Source: Collimonas antrihumi
Lineage (GTDB): Bacteria > Pseudomonadota > Gammaproteobacteria > Burkholderiales > Burkholderiaceae_D
Length of the DNA: 64,000 nt
Direction: 5' to 3'
Assembly: GCF_018304965.1 (NCBI RefSeq)
Contig: NZ_JAGQED010000004.1
Location: 1 to 64,000 of the forward strand
The notes under the pieces were generated by a model that had not been told where the DNA came from, did no database searches, and was given only the letters and a program-made list of their open reading frames with translations. Both the position numbers and the translations under genes were made by a program. Below, piece after piece: positions 1 to 10,725 of the stretch; the first letter of the stretch is position 1; each line of letters begins with the position of its first letter.

Positions 1-101
1 AGCGAGTTGGTACCACCCCTTCCCATCCCGAACAGGACCGTGAAACGACTTTGCGCCGATGATAGTGCTGCAACCAGTGTGAAAGTAGGTCATCGTCAGG
101 C
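1..101 (+). rRNA. rrf: 5S ribosomal RNA, 3' part
   Basis: The window opens inside a 5S rRNA gene. The conserved stretches around CCCATCCCGAACAGG, GTGAAACG, TGCGCCGATGATAGTG and GAAAGTAGGTCATCGTCAGG are recognisable and in the right order. About 14 bases of the 5' end lie outside the window. The 3' end near base 101 is inferred from the usual length. A strong terminator follows directly, so this is the distal end of an rRNA operon. Confidence 0.93.
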
Positions 102-108
102 TTTTATT

Positions 109-145
109 AAAAAACCCTCTGAACCAACCGTTCAGAGGGTTTTTG
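109..145 (+). terminator. Rho-independent terminator of the rRNA operon
   Basis: The arms AACCCTCTGAAC and GTTCAGAGGGTT form a perfect 12-bp stem around a CAACC loop, preceded by an A run and followed by TTTTT. It lies eight bases beyond the 5S end, as expected for an rrn terminator. The A and T flanks would let it work in both directions. Confidence 0.93.
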
Positions 146-278
146 CTTTGTGTTTTCGATTAATGCTGATACACGCGCGGCATCATTTCCAGCAATTTCA
201 GCTTTACAGCAACAAAACCACTGTGTTTTTAACCAGTTGTCCTGTATGATTCATTGATTCACATAAAGGCCAACTGCG

Positions 279-857
279 ATGATAGGTCGTCTTTCCGGGG
301 TTCTGCTCGAAAAAAATCCTCCACAACTATTGATTGATTGCAACGGCGTCGGCTATGAAGTCGGTGTGCCGATGAGCACTTTCTATAATCTGCCGGGGCT
401 GGGTGAAAAGGTGGCTTTGCTGACGCATCTGGCGATACGCGAAGATGCGCATGTCTTGTACGGTTTTGGCACAGCTGAAGAGCGTAATGTATTCAAGCAA
501 CTGATCAAGATCAGCGGAGTTGGCGCCCGTACCGCACTGTCCATCTTGTCCGGCATGTCGGTGCAAGACCTGGCGCAGGCGATCACCATGCAGGAAGCCG
601 GCCGGTTGACCAAAGTGCCCGGTATCGGCAAGAAAACAGCCGAACGCCTGTTGCTCGAATTGAAAGGCAAGTTAGGCGCTGACCTCGGACCGGTCGGTAG
701 CCATCATGCCAGCGATGTCAGCGGCGATATCTTGAATGCCCTGATTGCGCTTGGCTATTCGGACAAGGAAGCCATGTTGGCGCTGAAGCAGTTGCCGCCG
801 GATGCCAGCGTGTCGGATGGAATCAAATTGGCATTGAAGGCGTTGTCCAAGCTATAA
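279..857 (+). CDS. ruvA: Holliday junction DNA helicase subunit RuvA
   Basis: 192 residues, the normal length. RuvA tetramers bind four-way DNA junctions and load the RuvB motor for branch migration. The N-terminal OB-fold begins [12 protein letters not shown]. Two helix-hairpin-helix motifs are visible at about residues 78-87 ([10 protein letters not shown]) and 113-124 ([12 protein letters not shown]). The C-terminal domain III (from about 145) contacts RuvB. The ATG follows an AAAGG ribosome-binding site. ruvB lies 126 bp downstream on the same strand but appears to have its own promoter. ruvC is not in the window, and I saw no LexA-type box (CTGT-N8-ACAG) upstream. Confidence 0.97.
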   Translation: MIGRLSGVLLEKNPPQLLIDCNGVGYEVGVPMSTFYNLPGLGEKVALLTHLAIREDAHVLYGFGTAEERNVFKQLIKISGVGARTALSILSGMSVQDLAQAITMQEAGRLTKVPGIGKKTAERLLLELKGKLGADLGPVGSHHASDVSGDILNALIALGYSDKEAMLALKQLPPDASVSDGIKLALKALSKL

Positions 858-861
858 GTAT

Positions 862-895
862 GTAGCAGCAAGTTGCAGCAGCAAGTTGTAGCAGG
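862..895 (+). repeat. 13-bp tandem repeat, about 2.5 copies, between ruvA and ruvB
   Basis: Two units, GTAGCAGCAAGTT (862-874) and GCAGCAGCAAGTT (875-887), differ at one base, and a partial third unit GTAGCAGG follows. The array starts four bases after the ruvA stop codon. No function is evident. It is most simply a slippage-type micro-duplication. Confidence 0.6.
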
Positions 896-971
896 ACGGC
901 ACAAAGCTGATCATTATTGCTTTATTGGTGGGGCGGATGTCTTTTTTTATATCTAATCGCTACAGTCTGGC

Positions 972-977
972 TACAAT
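972..977 (+). promoter_or_regulatory. Candidate -10 box for ruvB (TACAAT)
   Basis: TACAAT matches the sigma-70 -10 consensus at five of six positions. The predicted start of transcription, seven bases beyond it, falls on the A of the ruvB ATG at 984. No ribosome-binding site is present in the bases before that ATG, so a leaderless message is possible. No good -35 box is seen. Confidence 0.35.
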
Positions 978-983
978 CCGACC

Positions 984-2042
984 ATGAGTATCCAAACCGA
1001 CGATTTCACCGAACAGCGCATTATCGCTGCCACGCCTGCTTCGCCGAACGAGGAGGCGATCGAGCGTGCCTTGCGGCCCAAGCAACTGGACGAATACGTC
1101 GGCCAGGAAAAGATACGAGATCAGCTGCAGATATTCATTACCGCCGCCAGGCAACGGCGCGAAGCACTGGATCACACTTTACTGTTCGGCCCCCCGGGCT
1201 TGGGCAAGACAACGCTGGCACATATCATTGCGCGCGAAATGGGTGTCAATCTGCGCCAGACTTCAGGCCCGGTGCTGGAACGCGCCGGCGATCTGGCTGC
1301 GTTGCTGACCAATCTTGAAGCCAATGACGTGTTGTTTATCGATGAAATCCATCGTTTGTCGCCGGTGGTGGAAGAAATCCTGTATCCGGCGCTGGAAGAT
1401 TATCAGATTGATATCATGATCGGCGAAGGTCCGGCAGCACGCTCGGTGCGCCTGGATCTGCAACCGTTCACGCTGGTAGGTGCAACCACCAGGGCGGGGA
1501 TGCTGACTAATCCGCTGCGCGACCGCTTCGGAATCGTCGCTCGCCTCGAATTTTATACGCCGCAGCAGTTGAGCAAGATTGTGACTCGGAGTGCTTCCTT
1601 GCTGGGAGCGCCGATCGTCGACGATGGCGCCTTCGAAATTGCCAAGCGCAGTCGCGGCACGCCGCGTATCGCCAACCGACTGCTACGCCGGGTGCGTGAT
1701 TATGCCGAAGTCAAAGGCAATGGCGAAATTACCAAGGCGATGGCAGATGCGGCGCTGGTCATGCTGGATGTCGATCCGGTCGGCTTCGACGTCATGGATA
1801 GAAAGTTGCTGGAAGCGGTACTGTTCAAATTCGGTGGCGGCCCGGTCGGCCTGGACAATCTTGCTGCAGCTATCGGCGAAGAACGCGACACCATCGAAGA
1901 TGTGCTTGAGCCGTATCTGATTCAGCAGGGATATTTGCAGCGCACGCCGCGCGGCCGTATTGCTACTCCGCTGGCCTATACGCATTTTGGCGTAGCGCCA
2001 CCGCGTACCGGCCCGAACGGTGAGTTATGGGGGCAAAATTAA
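984..2042 (+). CDS. ruvB: Holliday junction branch-migration ATPase RuvB
   Basis: 352 residues, the usual length. RuvB is the AAA+ hexameric motor that pumps DNA through RuvA-bound junctions. Walker A is GPPGLGKTT (residues 69-77) and Walker B is [10 protein letters not shown] (116-125). The sensor/arginine region [18 protein letters not shown] follows, and the C-terminal winged-helix domain ends near [10 protein letters not shown]. The start at MSIQTDDF gives the family-typical N-terminus. The ATG has no Shine-Dalgarno sequence in front, unlike ruvA. Confidence 0.97.
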   Translation: MSIQTDDFTEQRIIAATPASPNEEAIERALRPKQLDEYVGQEKIRDQLQIFITAARQRREALDHTLLFGPPGLGKTTLAHIIAREMGVNLRQTSGPVLERAGDLAALLTNLEANDVLFIDEIHRLSPVVEEILYPALEDYQIDIMIGEGPAARSVRLDLQPFTLVGATTRAGMLTNPLRDRFGIVARLEFYTPQQLSKIVTRSASLLGAPIVDDGAFEIAKRSRGTPRIANRLLRRVRDYAEVKGNGEITKAMADAALVMLDVDPVGFDVMDRKLLEAVLFKFGGGPVGLDNLAAAIGEERDTIEDVLEPYLIQQGYLQRTPRGRIATPLAYTHFGVAPPRTGPNGELWGQN

Positions 2043-2097
2043 TCTGCCCGCAAATGCAGACGCCAGCGCTGGCCCGATACCGGCGCAGCCTGTAGCA

Positions 2098-2550
2098 ATG
2101 CAAATCTGGGTTGATGCCGACGCATGTCCGAACGTCATCAAGGAAATCCTGTTTCGGGTCGCTGACCGACTGCAAATCGTCGTAGTCCTGGTCGCCAACA
2201 AGTTGTTGCGAGTACCACCGTCGCGCTTCATCAAGGCAGTTCAGGTACCGTCCGGCTTTGATGTTGCCGACCGTGAAATTGTTCGATTGCTGCAAGCAGG
2301 TGATCTGGTGATCACCGCTGATATTCCCTTGGCTGCCGATGTGCTTGAAAAAGGTGGCAAGGCATTGAATCCGCGTGGTGAGTTTTATACCAAAGACAAC
2401 ATCCGGCAGCATCTGACGATGCGTAATTTCATGGATGAGCTACGCGGTAGCGGCGTGGAAACCGGAGGTCCGGCAGCATTTAGCCAGAGCGACCGGCATT
2501 TGTTCGCATCACAGCTTGATCAGTTTTTACAAAAATCGCGAATGCGATGA
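2098..2550 (+). CDS. YaiI/YqxD family protein (DUF188, UPF0178)
   Basis: 150 residues starting [16 protein letters not shown], the typical family N-terminus. DUF188 proteins have a PIN/NYN-like fold with conserved acidic residues (here VDADAC and the ITADIPLA region near residues 78-85). Their role is not established; a nuclease-like activity is only suggested by fold. The frame is open from an ATG at 2020 that overlaps the end of ruvB, but those 26 extra residues are proline/alanine-rich and unlike the family, so the ATG at 2098 is preferred. It is probably co-transcribed with ruvB. Confidence 0.88.
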   Translation: MQIWVDADACPNVIKEILFRVADRLQIVVVLVANKLLRVPPSRFIKAVQVPSGFDVADREIVRLLQAGDLVITADIPLAADVLEKGGKALNPRGEFYTKDNIRQHLTMRNFMDELRGSGVETGGPAAFSQSDRHLFASQLDQFLQKSRMR

Positions 2551-2690
2551 ATGTTTCTAATCAACGAAGAACCGCGGGCCCAGTGTCGTCCCGTAATATA
2601 AGTGTCGAAATATTAATATTTCTATGCTTGTGTAAAAATTAAACGTCACAGACAATACGATAGCCTTCACTAATAGTGTGCAAGCCAACC

Positions 2691-3533
2691 ATGCTTATGT
2701 CTACCAAAGCTAACCGTTACGCCAACCAGCTTCTGGATGCGCGAGCGTGTGCCAAATTGATGCCGCTGTTGTCGGCCACTGACGTCCTGTCGCCGATGGA
2801 TGGATACGACATCAGCAAACGCATTCTGGATGCAAGTATCGGACAAGGTGCTACGCCGATCGGCCGCAAGGTCGGATTCAGCAATCGCACCATCTGGCCG
2901 AAATACGGCATCACCGCTTCGATCAACGCCCCTATCTGGGCGCATGTTTTCGACAACACCGTGCGCTACGCAGAAGACAATCGCGGGATTCAAAGCCTGG
3001 AGGGCGCGGTGCAGCCGCGTATCGAACCCGAGGTGGTGTTCAGCCTGGGAAAAACGCCGGCGCCCGATGCGGATCTGGAAGAAATCGCCGAATGCATCGA
3101 ATGGATGGCGCACGCTTTCGAAATTGTCGTGTGTCCGTTCCCTGACTGGAAATTCGAAGCGGTTGATGCCATCGCGGCGTTCGGTCTGCACGGCACGCTG
3201 ATTGTCGGCGAGCCGCATATGTTATCGGCCGCGACCCGTCGCAACCTTGCCAGCATGTTGGCCAATGCCAGTGTTTCGTTATCGTGCTGCACTGAAGATT
3301 CGGTTACCTTGTGCGGCGCCGGTTTCGGCAGCGATGTGCTGGACAGCCCGGTGCACGCTCTATGGCATTTGCACCAGGAGCTGAATGCGCAACGGCAGTT
3401 TGCGCCTTTGCAAGCCGGCGAGATCGTCACTACCGGTACCTGGACTGATGCGTATCCGGTACAGGCAGGGCAGACTTGGGTTAGTGCTTTTTCAGGGATT
3501 GCATTACCGGGCCTGACTGTATCGTTCGTTTAA
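2691..3533 (+). CDS. 2-keto-4-pentenoate hydratase-type protein
   Basis: About 280 residues resembling the MhpD/2-oxopent-4-enoate hydratase branch of the fumarylacetoacetase-like superfamily. Typical stretches are PIGRKVGFSNRTIW (near residue 57), the metal-ligand region VQPRIEPEVVFSL (about 109-121), and the C-terminal region TGTWTDAYPVQAGQTW. Family members hydrate or decarboxylate oxo acids in aromatic meta-cleavage. No other pathway gene is nearby, so the substrate is unknown. GTG at 2676 and ATG at 2691 or 2697 are all possible starts; none has a clear ribosome-binding site. A terminator-like hairpin follows. Confidence 0.85.
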   Translation: MLMSTKANRYANQLLDARACAKLMPLLSATDVLSPMDGYDISKRILDASIGQGATPIGRKVGFSNRTIWPKYGITASINAPIWAHVFDNTVRYAEDNRGIQSLEGAVQPRIEPEVVFSLGKTPAPDADLEEIAECIEWMAHAFEIVVCPFPDWKFEAVDAIAAFGLHGTLIVGEPHMLSAATRRNLASMLANASVSLSCCTEDSVTLCGAGFGSDVLDSPVHALWHLHQELNAQRQFAPLQAGEIVTTGTWTDAYPVQAGQTWVSAFSGIALPGLTVSFV

Positions 3534-3566
3534 GCTGCTCACGCTATTTGTTAGCGTTAGCAAGAA

Positions 3567-3606
3567 AAATGCCGTTCAGCTAACAGCTTGAACGGCATTT
3601 CTTTTT
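3567..3606. terminator. Bidirectional terminator between convergent genes
   Basis: AAATGCCGTTCA-GC pairs with GCTTGAACGGCATTT around a TAACA loop, with one bulged base, and is followed by CTTTTTT. An A run on the 5' side makes it usable from the other strand. It sits between the hydratase gene (plus) and the DUF2147 gene (minus), which converge here. Confidence 0.85.
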
Positions 3607-3637
3607 TGCGAAACAGTGTGCTTTGGTGGCAAGCGAA

Positions 3638-4099
3638 TTATTCTTCGCGTATCCAGGTCTGGGTACGGCCCAGCAAAGGTACGCCGATATAACCGCGTAC
3701 ATTCAATTTCTTGCCATCGTCGACCAGCGCCATTTTGCTTTTGTAGACCTTGCCGTTATCCGGATCGAGAATGGTGCCGCCATTGTATTCGTTGCCGTCT
3801 TTTTTCATGCCATTGATGATGGTCATGCCGAGAATAGGCTGGTCTTTCAGCTCACCTCCACATTTGACGCACTTCGGATTTTGATCCTGGCTCGGGTCGC
3901 GTAACAGCTTCTCGATTTTCCCATGCAGCACGCCATTGGCTTCGCTAATACGGATCAATGCTTTAGGTTTGCCAGTATGATCATCGATATTTTTCCACAG
4001 GCCGACCGCTGAACTGGTGTCTTGTGCAAAAGCGCCGCCAGCCAGCAAGGCGCTGCTGGCGATTGCCGCCGTCAAAAGTCGTATTAAAAGTCTATTCAT
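3638..4099 (-). CDS. DUF2147 domain secreted protein
   Basis: 153 residues with a clear Sec signal peptide (MNRLLIRLLTAAIASSALLAGGAFA, cleavage likely after AFA near residue 25), so the protein is probably periplasmic. The mature part shows the DUF2147 pattern GLWKNIDDHTGKPKALI, then the central GMTIINGMKKDGNEYNGG and the C-terminal LNVRGYIGVPLLGRTQTW. A CVKC pair lies in the middle. No biochemical role is established for the family. It is 68 bp downstream of valS on the same strand and may be read through from it. Confidence 0.87.
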   Translation of the reverse strand: MNRLLIRLLTAAIASSALLAGGAFAQDTSSAVGLWKNIDDHTGKPKALIRISEANGVLHGKIEKLLRDPSQDQNPKCVKCGGELKDQPILGMTIINGMKKDGNEYNGGTILDPDNGKVYKSKMALVDDGKKLNVRGYIGVPLLGRTQTWIREE

Positions 4100-4167
4100 G
4101 CACTGTCTCCTGTTTTTGCCGCACCAGCTACATTGCTGCAGTCTGGCGCAACATTGTTATCAAGGAA

Positions 4168-7002
4168 TCAAGATACTTTTAATTTTGTAAACTGTTCGCG
4201 CAACTTCTCAAGGGTACCCGAAAAATTAGCCAGACGCTCCTGCTCCTGTGCAACCACCTGTGCCGGTGCTCTTGCCACAAAGCTTTCATTGCCCAACTTG
4301 GCCTGGGCTTTGACTATTTCACCCTCGATACGGGTGATTTCCTTGCCCAGCCGTTCACGTTCAGCTGCAACATCAATTTCTACTTTGAGCAGCAGCTTAG
4401 CATCACCGACAATGGATACCGGCGCTGGCGATTCGGGTAGAGTCTCTACTACTTGCACTTCTGATAATTTCGCGAGTGCTTGCAGATATGGTGCAAACGA
4501 TAACAATGTACTTTGCTGCTCTGTCGAACCTGCGATGATCAGCGGCACCCGTAGCGCCGGCGACAGTTGCATCTCGCCGCGCAAATTGCGGCAAGCATCC
4601 GTCAGCGCCTTCAATTGCGTCATCCAGGTTTCAGCGTTTTCGTCGATCTTTTCCAGATTCGCTTCCGGATAAGGCTGGCGCATGATCGAATCGCCAGCTG
4701 CATCGAGCACGTGGCCGGTCAACGGCGCTACGCTTTGCCACAAAGCTTCGGTGACAAACGGAATAATCGGATGCGCCAAGCGCAACACCACTTCCAGCAC
4801 GCGCAGCAAGGTGCGGCGAGTAGCGCGTTGCTGCGCTTCGTTACCTTGCTGGATCTGCACCTTGGCGACTTCCAGGTACCAGTCGCAATATTCATCCCAG
4901 ACAAACTTGTAGATTGCCGAGGCGATGTTGTCGAAACGGTAGTCGGCGAAACCCTTGGCGACATCGGCTTCGGTACGCTGCAAGAGCGATACGATCCAGC
5001 GGTCGGCTTGCGAGAACTGCAGTTTCTCTTTGTCGCAGACGCCAGGCGTATGGCCGTCGAAACCGCAATCCTTGCCCTCGGTGTTCATCAGCACGAAGCG
5101 GGTAGCGTTCCACAGCTTGTTGCAGAAATTACGATAGCCGTCGCAGCGGCCGAGATCGAAATTGATATTGCGGCCCAGCGTCGCCAGCGAGGCGAATGTA
5201 AAGCGCAACGCATCGGTGCCAAAGGCTGGAATGCCATCGGCAAATTCCTTGCGGGTCGCCTTGGCGATGCTGTCGGCTTGCTTCGGATTCATCAGGCCGA
5301 CCGTGCGCTTGGCCACCAGCGTTTCCAGATCGATACCGTCAATCAGATCAATCGGATCGAGCGTATTACCCTTCGACTTCGACATCTTCTGGCCATTGCC
5401 ATCGCGCACCAGACCGTGCACGTAGACCGTATTGAATGGCACCTTGCCGGTAAAGTGGGTGGTCATCATGACCATCCGCGCGACCCAGAAGAAGATGATG
5501 TCAAAACCAGTGACCAGCACCGACGATGGCAGGAACATCTTGTAGTCTGGCGTTTCTTCTGGCCAGCCCAGGGTCGAGAACGGCACCAGCGCCGACGAGA
5601 ACCAGGTATCGAGTACATCGTCGTCACGCTTGAGTTCGCCGGTGTAACCGGCAGCGGCGGCTTGCGCGCGGGCTGCGGCTTCATCGCGGGCGACAAAGAT
5701 CTTGCCGTCGTCGGCATACCAGGCCGGGATCTGATGGCCCCACCACAGTTGGCGTGAAATGCACCAGTCCTGGATGTTGTTGAGCCACTGGTTGTAGGTG
5801 TTGCTCCAGTTCTCCGGGATCATCTGGATTTCGCCGTTAGCGACTTTTTCCAGCGCCACTTCAGCAATCGATTTACCCGGGAAGTGTGTGCCGTCCGGCG
5901 CCGGCTTGCTCATGGCGACAAACCATTGATCGGTCAGCATCGGTTCGATGACCACGCCGGTACGGTCGCCGCGCGGCACTACCAGCTTGTGCGGCTTGAC
6001 CGATTCCAGCAAACCTTGTGCATCCAGGTCGGCAACGATCTGCTTGCGCGCCACGAAGCGGTCCATGCCCTGATACTGGGCCGGGCCGTTTTCATTGATC
6101 TTGGCGTCCAGCGTCAGGATCGTGATCTGCGCCAGCTGATGGCGTTGGCCAACCGCGTAATCGTTGAAATCATGGGCCGGCGTGATTTTCACGCAACCGG
6201 TGCCGAATTCCTTGTCGACATAGCTGTCGGCGATAACCGGGATTTCGCGACCGGTCAACGGCAGCTTGAGCATCTTGCCGACCAGGTGGATATAACGTTC
6301 GTCAGTCGGGTCGACTGCAACGGCAACGTCGCCCAACATGGTTTCCGGGCGCGTGGTGGCTACCGTCAGATGACCGCTGCCATCTGCGAACGGATAATGG
6401 ATATGCCACATCGAACCGTCTTCTTCTTCCGACGCCACTTCCAGTTCCGAGATCGCGGTACCCAGCACCGGATCCCAGTTCACCAGCCGCTTGCCGCGGT
6501 AGATCAAGCCTTGTTCGAACAGCCGTACAAAAACTTCCACCACGGTGCCGGACAACTTGTCGTCCATCGTGAAGTATTCACGGCTCCAGTCGGTCGAAGC
6601 GCCCATGCGGCGCATCTGGCCGGTGATGGTCGAACCCGATTGCTCTTTCCATTCCCAGACTTTTTCGACGAATTTTTCACGGCCCAGATCGTGGCGCGAG
6701 ATTTTCTGCGCATCAAGTTGCCGTTCGACCACAATTTGCGTAGCGATGCCCGCATGGTCGGTACCAGGGATCCAGGCCGTGTTAAAGCCGCGCATGCGGT
6801 GATAACGGGTCAAGCCATCCATGATGGTTTGATTGAAAGCGTGGCCCATGTGTAGCGTGCCAGTCACGTTGGGCGGCGGCAACTGAATGCTGAAGGACGG
6901 TTTGTCGGCGTCGGTGGTGGCAGTGTAGTACCCGCGTTTTTCCCATTCCGTACGCCAGAATTGTTCAATCTCGGCAGGGTCGAAAGACTTGGCTAATTCC
7001 AT
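4168..7002 (-). CDS. valS: Valyl-tRNA synthetase
   Basis: 944 residues, normal for bacterial ValRS (class Ia). The HIGH-type motif is in [15 protein letters not shown] near residue 43, and the KMSKS motif is in [12 protein letters not shown] in the catalytic core. The editing domain lies between them. The C-terminus is a coiled-coil arm rich in E, K and R ([19 protein letters not shown]) that contacts tRNA-Val. The ATG at 7002 begins [16 protein letters not shown], typical of the family. It charges tRNA-Val and clears misactivated threonine. A TATAAT-like -10 box lies upstream on the minus strand. Confidence 0.98.
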   Translation of the reverse strand: MELAKSFDPAEIEQFWRTEWEKRGYYTATTDADKPSFSIQLPPPNVTGTLHMGHAFNQTIMDGLTRYHRMRGFNTAWIPGTDHAGIATQIVVERQLDAQKISRHDLGREKFVEKVWEWKEQSGSTITGQMRRMGASTDWSREYFTMDDKLSGTVVEVFVRLFEQGLIYRGKRLVNWDPVLGTAISELEVASEEEDGSMWHIHYPFADGSGHLTVATTRPETMLGDVAVAVDPTDERYIHLVGKMLKLPLTGREIPVIADSYVDKEFGTGCVKITPAHDFNDYAVGQRHQLAQITILTLDAKINENGPAQYQGMDRFVARKQIVADLDAQGLLESVKPHKLVVPRGDRTGVVIEPMLTDQWFVAMSKPAPDGTHFPGKSIAEVALEKVANGEIQMIPENWSNTYNQWLNNIQDWCISRQLWWGHQIPAWYADDGKIFVARDEAAARAQAAAAGYTGELKRDDDVLDTWFSSALVPFSTLGWPEETPDYKMFLPSSVLVTGFDIIFFWVARMVMMTTHFTGKVPFNTVYVHGLVRDGNGQKMSKSKGNTLDPIDLIDGIDLETLVAKRTVGLMNPKQADSIAKATRKEFADGIPAFGTDALRFTFASLATLGRNINFDLGRCDGYRNFCNKLWNATRFVLMNTEGKDCGFDGHTPGVCDKEKLQFSQADRWIVSLLQRTEADVAKGFADYRFDNIASAIYKFVWDEYCDWYLEVAKVQIQQGNEAQQRATRRTLLRVLEVVLRLAHPIIPFVTEALWQSVAPLTGHVLDAAGDSIMRQPYPEANLEKIDENAETWMTQLKALTDACRNLRGEMQLSPALRVPLIIAGSTEQQSTLLSFAPYLQALAKLSEVQVVETLPESPAPVSIVGDAKLLLKVEIDVAAERERLGKEITRIEGEIVKAQAKLGNESFVARAPAQVVAQEQERLANFSGTLEKLREQFTKLKVS

Positions 7003-7021
7003 GATTTATCGGGGTTCTTTG

Positions 7022-7048
7022 CTAAAACGATCTAAAACGATGATTATA
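7022..7048 (-). promoter_or_regulatory. valS upstream region: -10 box and 10-bp duplication
   Basis: On the minus strand TATAAT (7043-7048) is a consensus -10 box about 40 bases before the valS ATG. Between them the 10-mer CTAAAACGAT (plus-strand reading) occurs twice in perfect tandem (7022-7031 and 7032-7041). A convincing -35 box was not found. Confidence 0.4.
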
Positions 7049-7263
7049 AAGTACGCAGCCGACTCGCTCCTAACATTGCTGGCGGGGGTGCACGGTTTTT
7101 TGACGTAAAGACAAATCGTGTAGACGAAATTGCCACGAATGGGGATTCATTGCAGCTTCTATACTTGACCTGAGATAAGGAAACCCACATTTTCGATATA
7201 CCGCGAGCCGATTGCGGGTGTAAAATTCTTTCCGTTGTCTCGAGCTTTGAAAGTCGGGGCAGC

Positions 7264-7356
7264 AAATGCTAGGGGTCCTGATTGCTGAAATGTGAATGCA
7301 ATCGGGTGAGAAATACCCTCGAACCTGATCTGGGTAATGCCAGCGAAGGGAAGCTG
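7264..7356 (+). promoter_or_regulatory. TPP riboswitch (thi box)
   Basis: The strongly conserved thi-box core is present. GGGGTCC lies at about 7272. GGGTGAGAAATACCC at about 7304-7318 corresponds to the CTGAGA side. CGAACCTGATCTGGGTAATG (7320-7339) followed by CCAGCGAAGGGAAGC matches the pyrophosphate-binding side. It lies about 110 bases upstream of thiC, the classic regulated gene. Binding of thiamine pyrophosphate should lower expression of the whole thiC-S-G-D-E operon. The expression platform appears to be translational (see the hairpin at 7420-7465). Confidence 0.97.
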
Positions 7357-7396
7357 TCGAGAATGTTGTCGGCCGATTCACAAGACCCTACCGTGA

Positions 7397-9382
<1,986 letters not shown>

Positions 9383-9387
9383 GGGTA

Positions 9388-9626
9388 ATTCTAGAAACGG
9401 CAGTAGACCACTTGCTTATGTTTGGAGAGTTATATGGACACCGGAAATTTGAGAAATCTAGTCGTGCATCTAAAGGGTGAGAGCGTTACGCGCCCGATTG
9501 CACTTTTGCCGCAGCGCCTGGCGGCGTTGCTCCTCCTTGCAGGGACAAACCCTGCCGCGTCGTCGCGCCTTGCCATGCACTCCGGCAAAAGCACACTCGG
9601 GCGCGTTCTACTGCCGTCTCTAGAAT
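9388..9626. repeat. Interrupted long inverted-repeat element between thiC and thiS
   Basis: The outer arms ATTCTAGAAACGGCAGTAGA (9388-9407) and 9607-9626 are reverse complements with one mismatch. A second pair, 9488-9511 and 9583-9606, matches at 21 of 24 bases. In the right arm the two blocks are contiguous; in the left arm they are separated by about 80 extra bases (9408-9487). The centre carries a perfect hairpin, GCAGGG-ACAAA-CCCTGC (9539-9555). The right arm ends on the first thiS start codon. It resembles a MITE-like or structured-RNA element. No transposase is present and no target duplication is obvious. Confidence 0.75.
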
Positions 9627-9828
9627 GATGGAAATCGTACTCAATGGCGCGCCGCATCCGCTGGCCGACGGCGAGAACCTGGAGCAGCTGATTGTGGCGT
9701 TGGAACTGGCCGGAAAAGCGGTGGCGGTGGCGGTTAACCGGCAGGTAGTGCCGGCAAGCTTGTGGCCGCAACGCGTCTTGCAGCCAGAGGACAAGGTCGA
9801 TGTGGTGCGCGCTATCGGCGGCGGCTGA
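9625..9828 (+). CDS. thiS: Sulfur carrier protein ThiS
   Basis: 67 residues (66 if the second of two adjacent ATGs at 9628 is used). ThiS is a ubiquitin-like protein whose C-terminal Gly-Gly is adenylated and thiocarboxylated to carry sulfur to ThiG for thiazole formation. The protein ends AIGGG, so the glycine tail is present. The core MEIVLNGAPHPLADGENLEQL is typical. No ribosome-binding site precedes the start; the region is the arm of the inverted repeat described at 9388-9626, which could affect its translation. Confidence 0.95.
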   Translation: MMEIVLNGAPHPLADGENLEQLIVALELAGKAVAVAVNRQVVPASLWPQRVLQPEDKVDVVRAIGGG

Positions 9829-9832
9829 AACC

Positions 9833-9905
9833 GTAGGGTGGGCATGCAATGCCCACGCGAACGCCGATGACGCGACTACCGCGTGGGCATACGTGCCCAC
9901 CCTAC
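9833..9905. repeat. GTAGGGTGGGCA palindromic repeat, copy 1 (short form, 73 bp)
   Basis: Begins GTAGGGTGGGCA, ends TGCCCACCCTAC, and each half contains an inner TGGGCA/TGCCCA palindrome, so the unit can fold as a two-hairpin cruciform. It lies four bases after the thiS stop and 22 bases before the thiG start, inside the thi operon. It is the same length (73 bp) as the copy at 31242. Confidence 0.93.
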
Positions 9906-9927
9906 AAAATCTTTTAAAGGATTTGTC

Positions 9928-10725
9928 ATGGAATTGAACTCCACCCCTGATACCGGCCTGACCATCGCCGGCAAAACATACCGCTCACGGCTGCTGGTAG
10001 GCAGCGGCAAGTATCGTGACCTGGAGCAAACACGCGCCGCCACCGAAGCCAGCGGCGCCGAGATCATCACCGTAGCAATCCGGCGTGTCAACATCGGCCA
10101 GGATCCGAAGGCGCCCAACTTGCTGGATGTGGTGCCGCCATCGCGTTACACCATATTGCCCAACACTGCGGGTTGCTATACCGCGGCCGATGCAGTTTAT
10201 ACGCTGCAACTCGGGCGTGAACTGCTGAACGGGCACAAACTGGCCAAGCTGGAAGTACTGGGCGACGAGCGAACGCTGTTCCCCAATATGCCGGAGACAT
10301 TGAAAGCAGCCGAGGCCTTGGTCAAGGATGGTTTCGATGTCATGGTGTATTGCAGCGACGATCCGATCCAGGCGCGGATACTGGAAGAAATCGGCTGCGT
10401 GGCGGTGATGCCGCTGGCGTCGCTGATCGGTTCCGGCATGGGCATTTTGAATCCATGGAATCTGTCGCTGATCATCGAGCAGGCCAAAGTGCCGGTGCTG
10501 GTCGATGCCGGCGTCGGCACTGCATCTGATGCAGCGATTGCGATGGAGCTGGGCTGCGATGGCGTGTTGATGAATACCGCGATTGCGGGCGCGCAGGATC
10601 CGATCCGCATGGCCAGGGCGATGCGGCTGGCGATCGAAGCCGGACGCGAAGCCTTTCTCGCCGGCCGGATTCCGAAGCGCTTTGCGGCATCGCCATCTTC
10701 TCCCATGGCCGGACGAATCAAGTGA
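9928..10725 (+). CDS. thiG: Thiazole synthase ThiG
   Basis: 265 residues. ThiG is a TIM-barrel enzyme that condenses deoxyxylulose 5-phosphate, dehydroglycine and ThiS-thiocarboxylate into the thiazole phosphate. The N-terminal signature [14 protein letters not shown], the active-site lysine region [17 protein letters not shown] and the phosphate-binding [14 protein letters not shown] segment are visible. The ATG at 9928 has AAAGGA at 9916-9921; the open frame to 9883 runs into the repeat element and is not used. The substrate deoxyxylulose phosphate is made by Dxs, also in this window. Confidence 0.97.
   Translation: MELNSTPDTGLTIAGKTYRSRLLVGSGKYRDLEQTRAATEASGAEIITVAIRRVNIGQDPKAPNLLDVVPPSRYTILPNTAGCYTAADAVYTLQLGRELLNGHKLAKLEVLGDERTLFPNMPETLKAAEALVKDGFDVMVYCSDDPIQARILEEIGCVAVMPLASLIGSGMGILNPWNLSLIIEQAKVPVLVDAGVGTASDAAIAMELGCDGVLMNTAIAGAQDPIRMARAMRLAIEAGREAFLAGRIPKRFAASPSSPMAGRIK

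Noticed and set aside
858-983. LexA (SOS) box for ruvAB
   Set aside because: No CTGT-N8-ACAG match was found upstream of ruvA or between ruvA and ruvB.
2020-2097. Longer start of the YaiI-family protein
   Set aside because: The 26 additional residues overlap the ruvB end and do not resemble the family; [11 protein letters not shown] is the normal N-terminus.
9422-9628. 68-residue frame between thiC and thiS
   Set aside because: It runs through the inverted-repeat arms and resembles no protein known to me; the symmetric DNA structure explains the sequence better.
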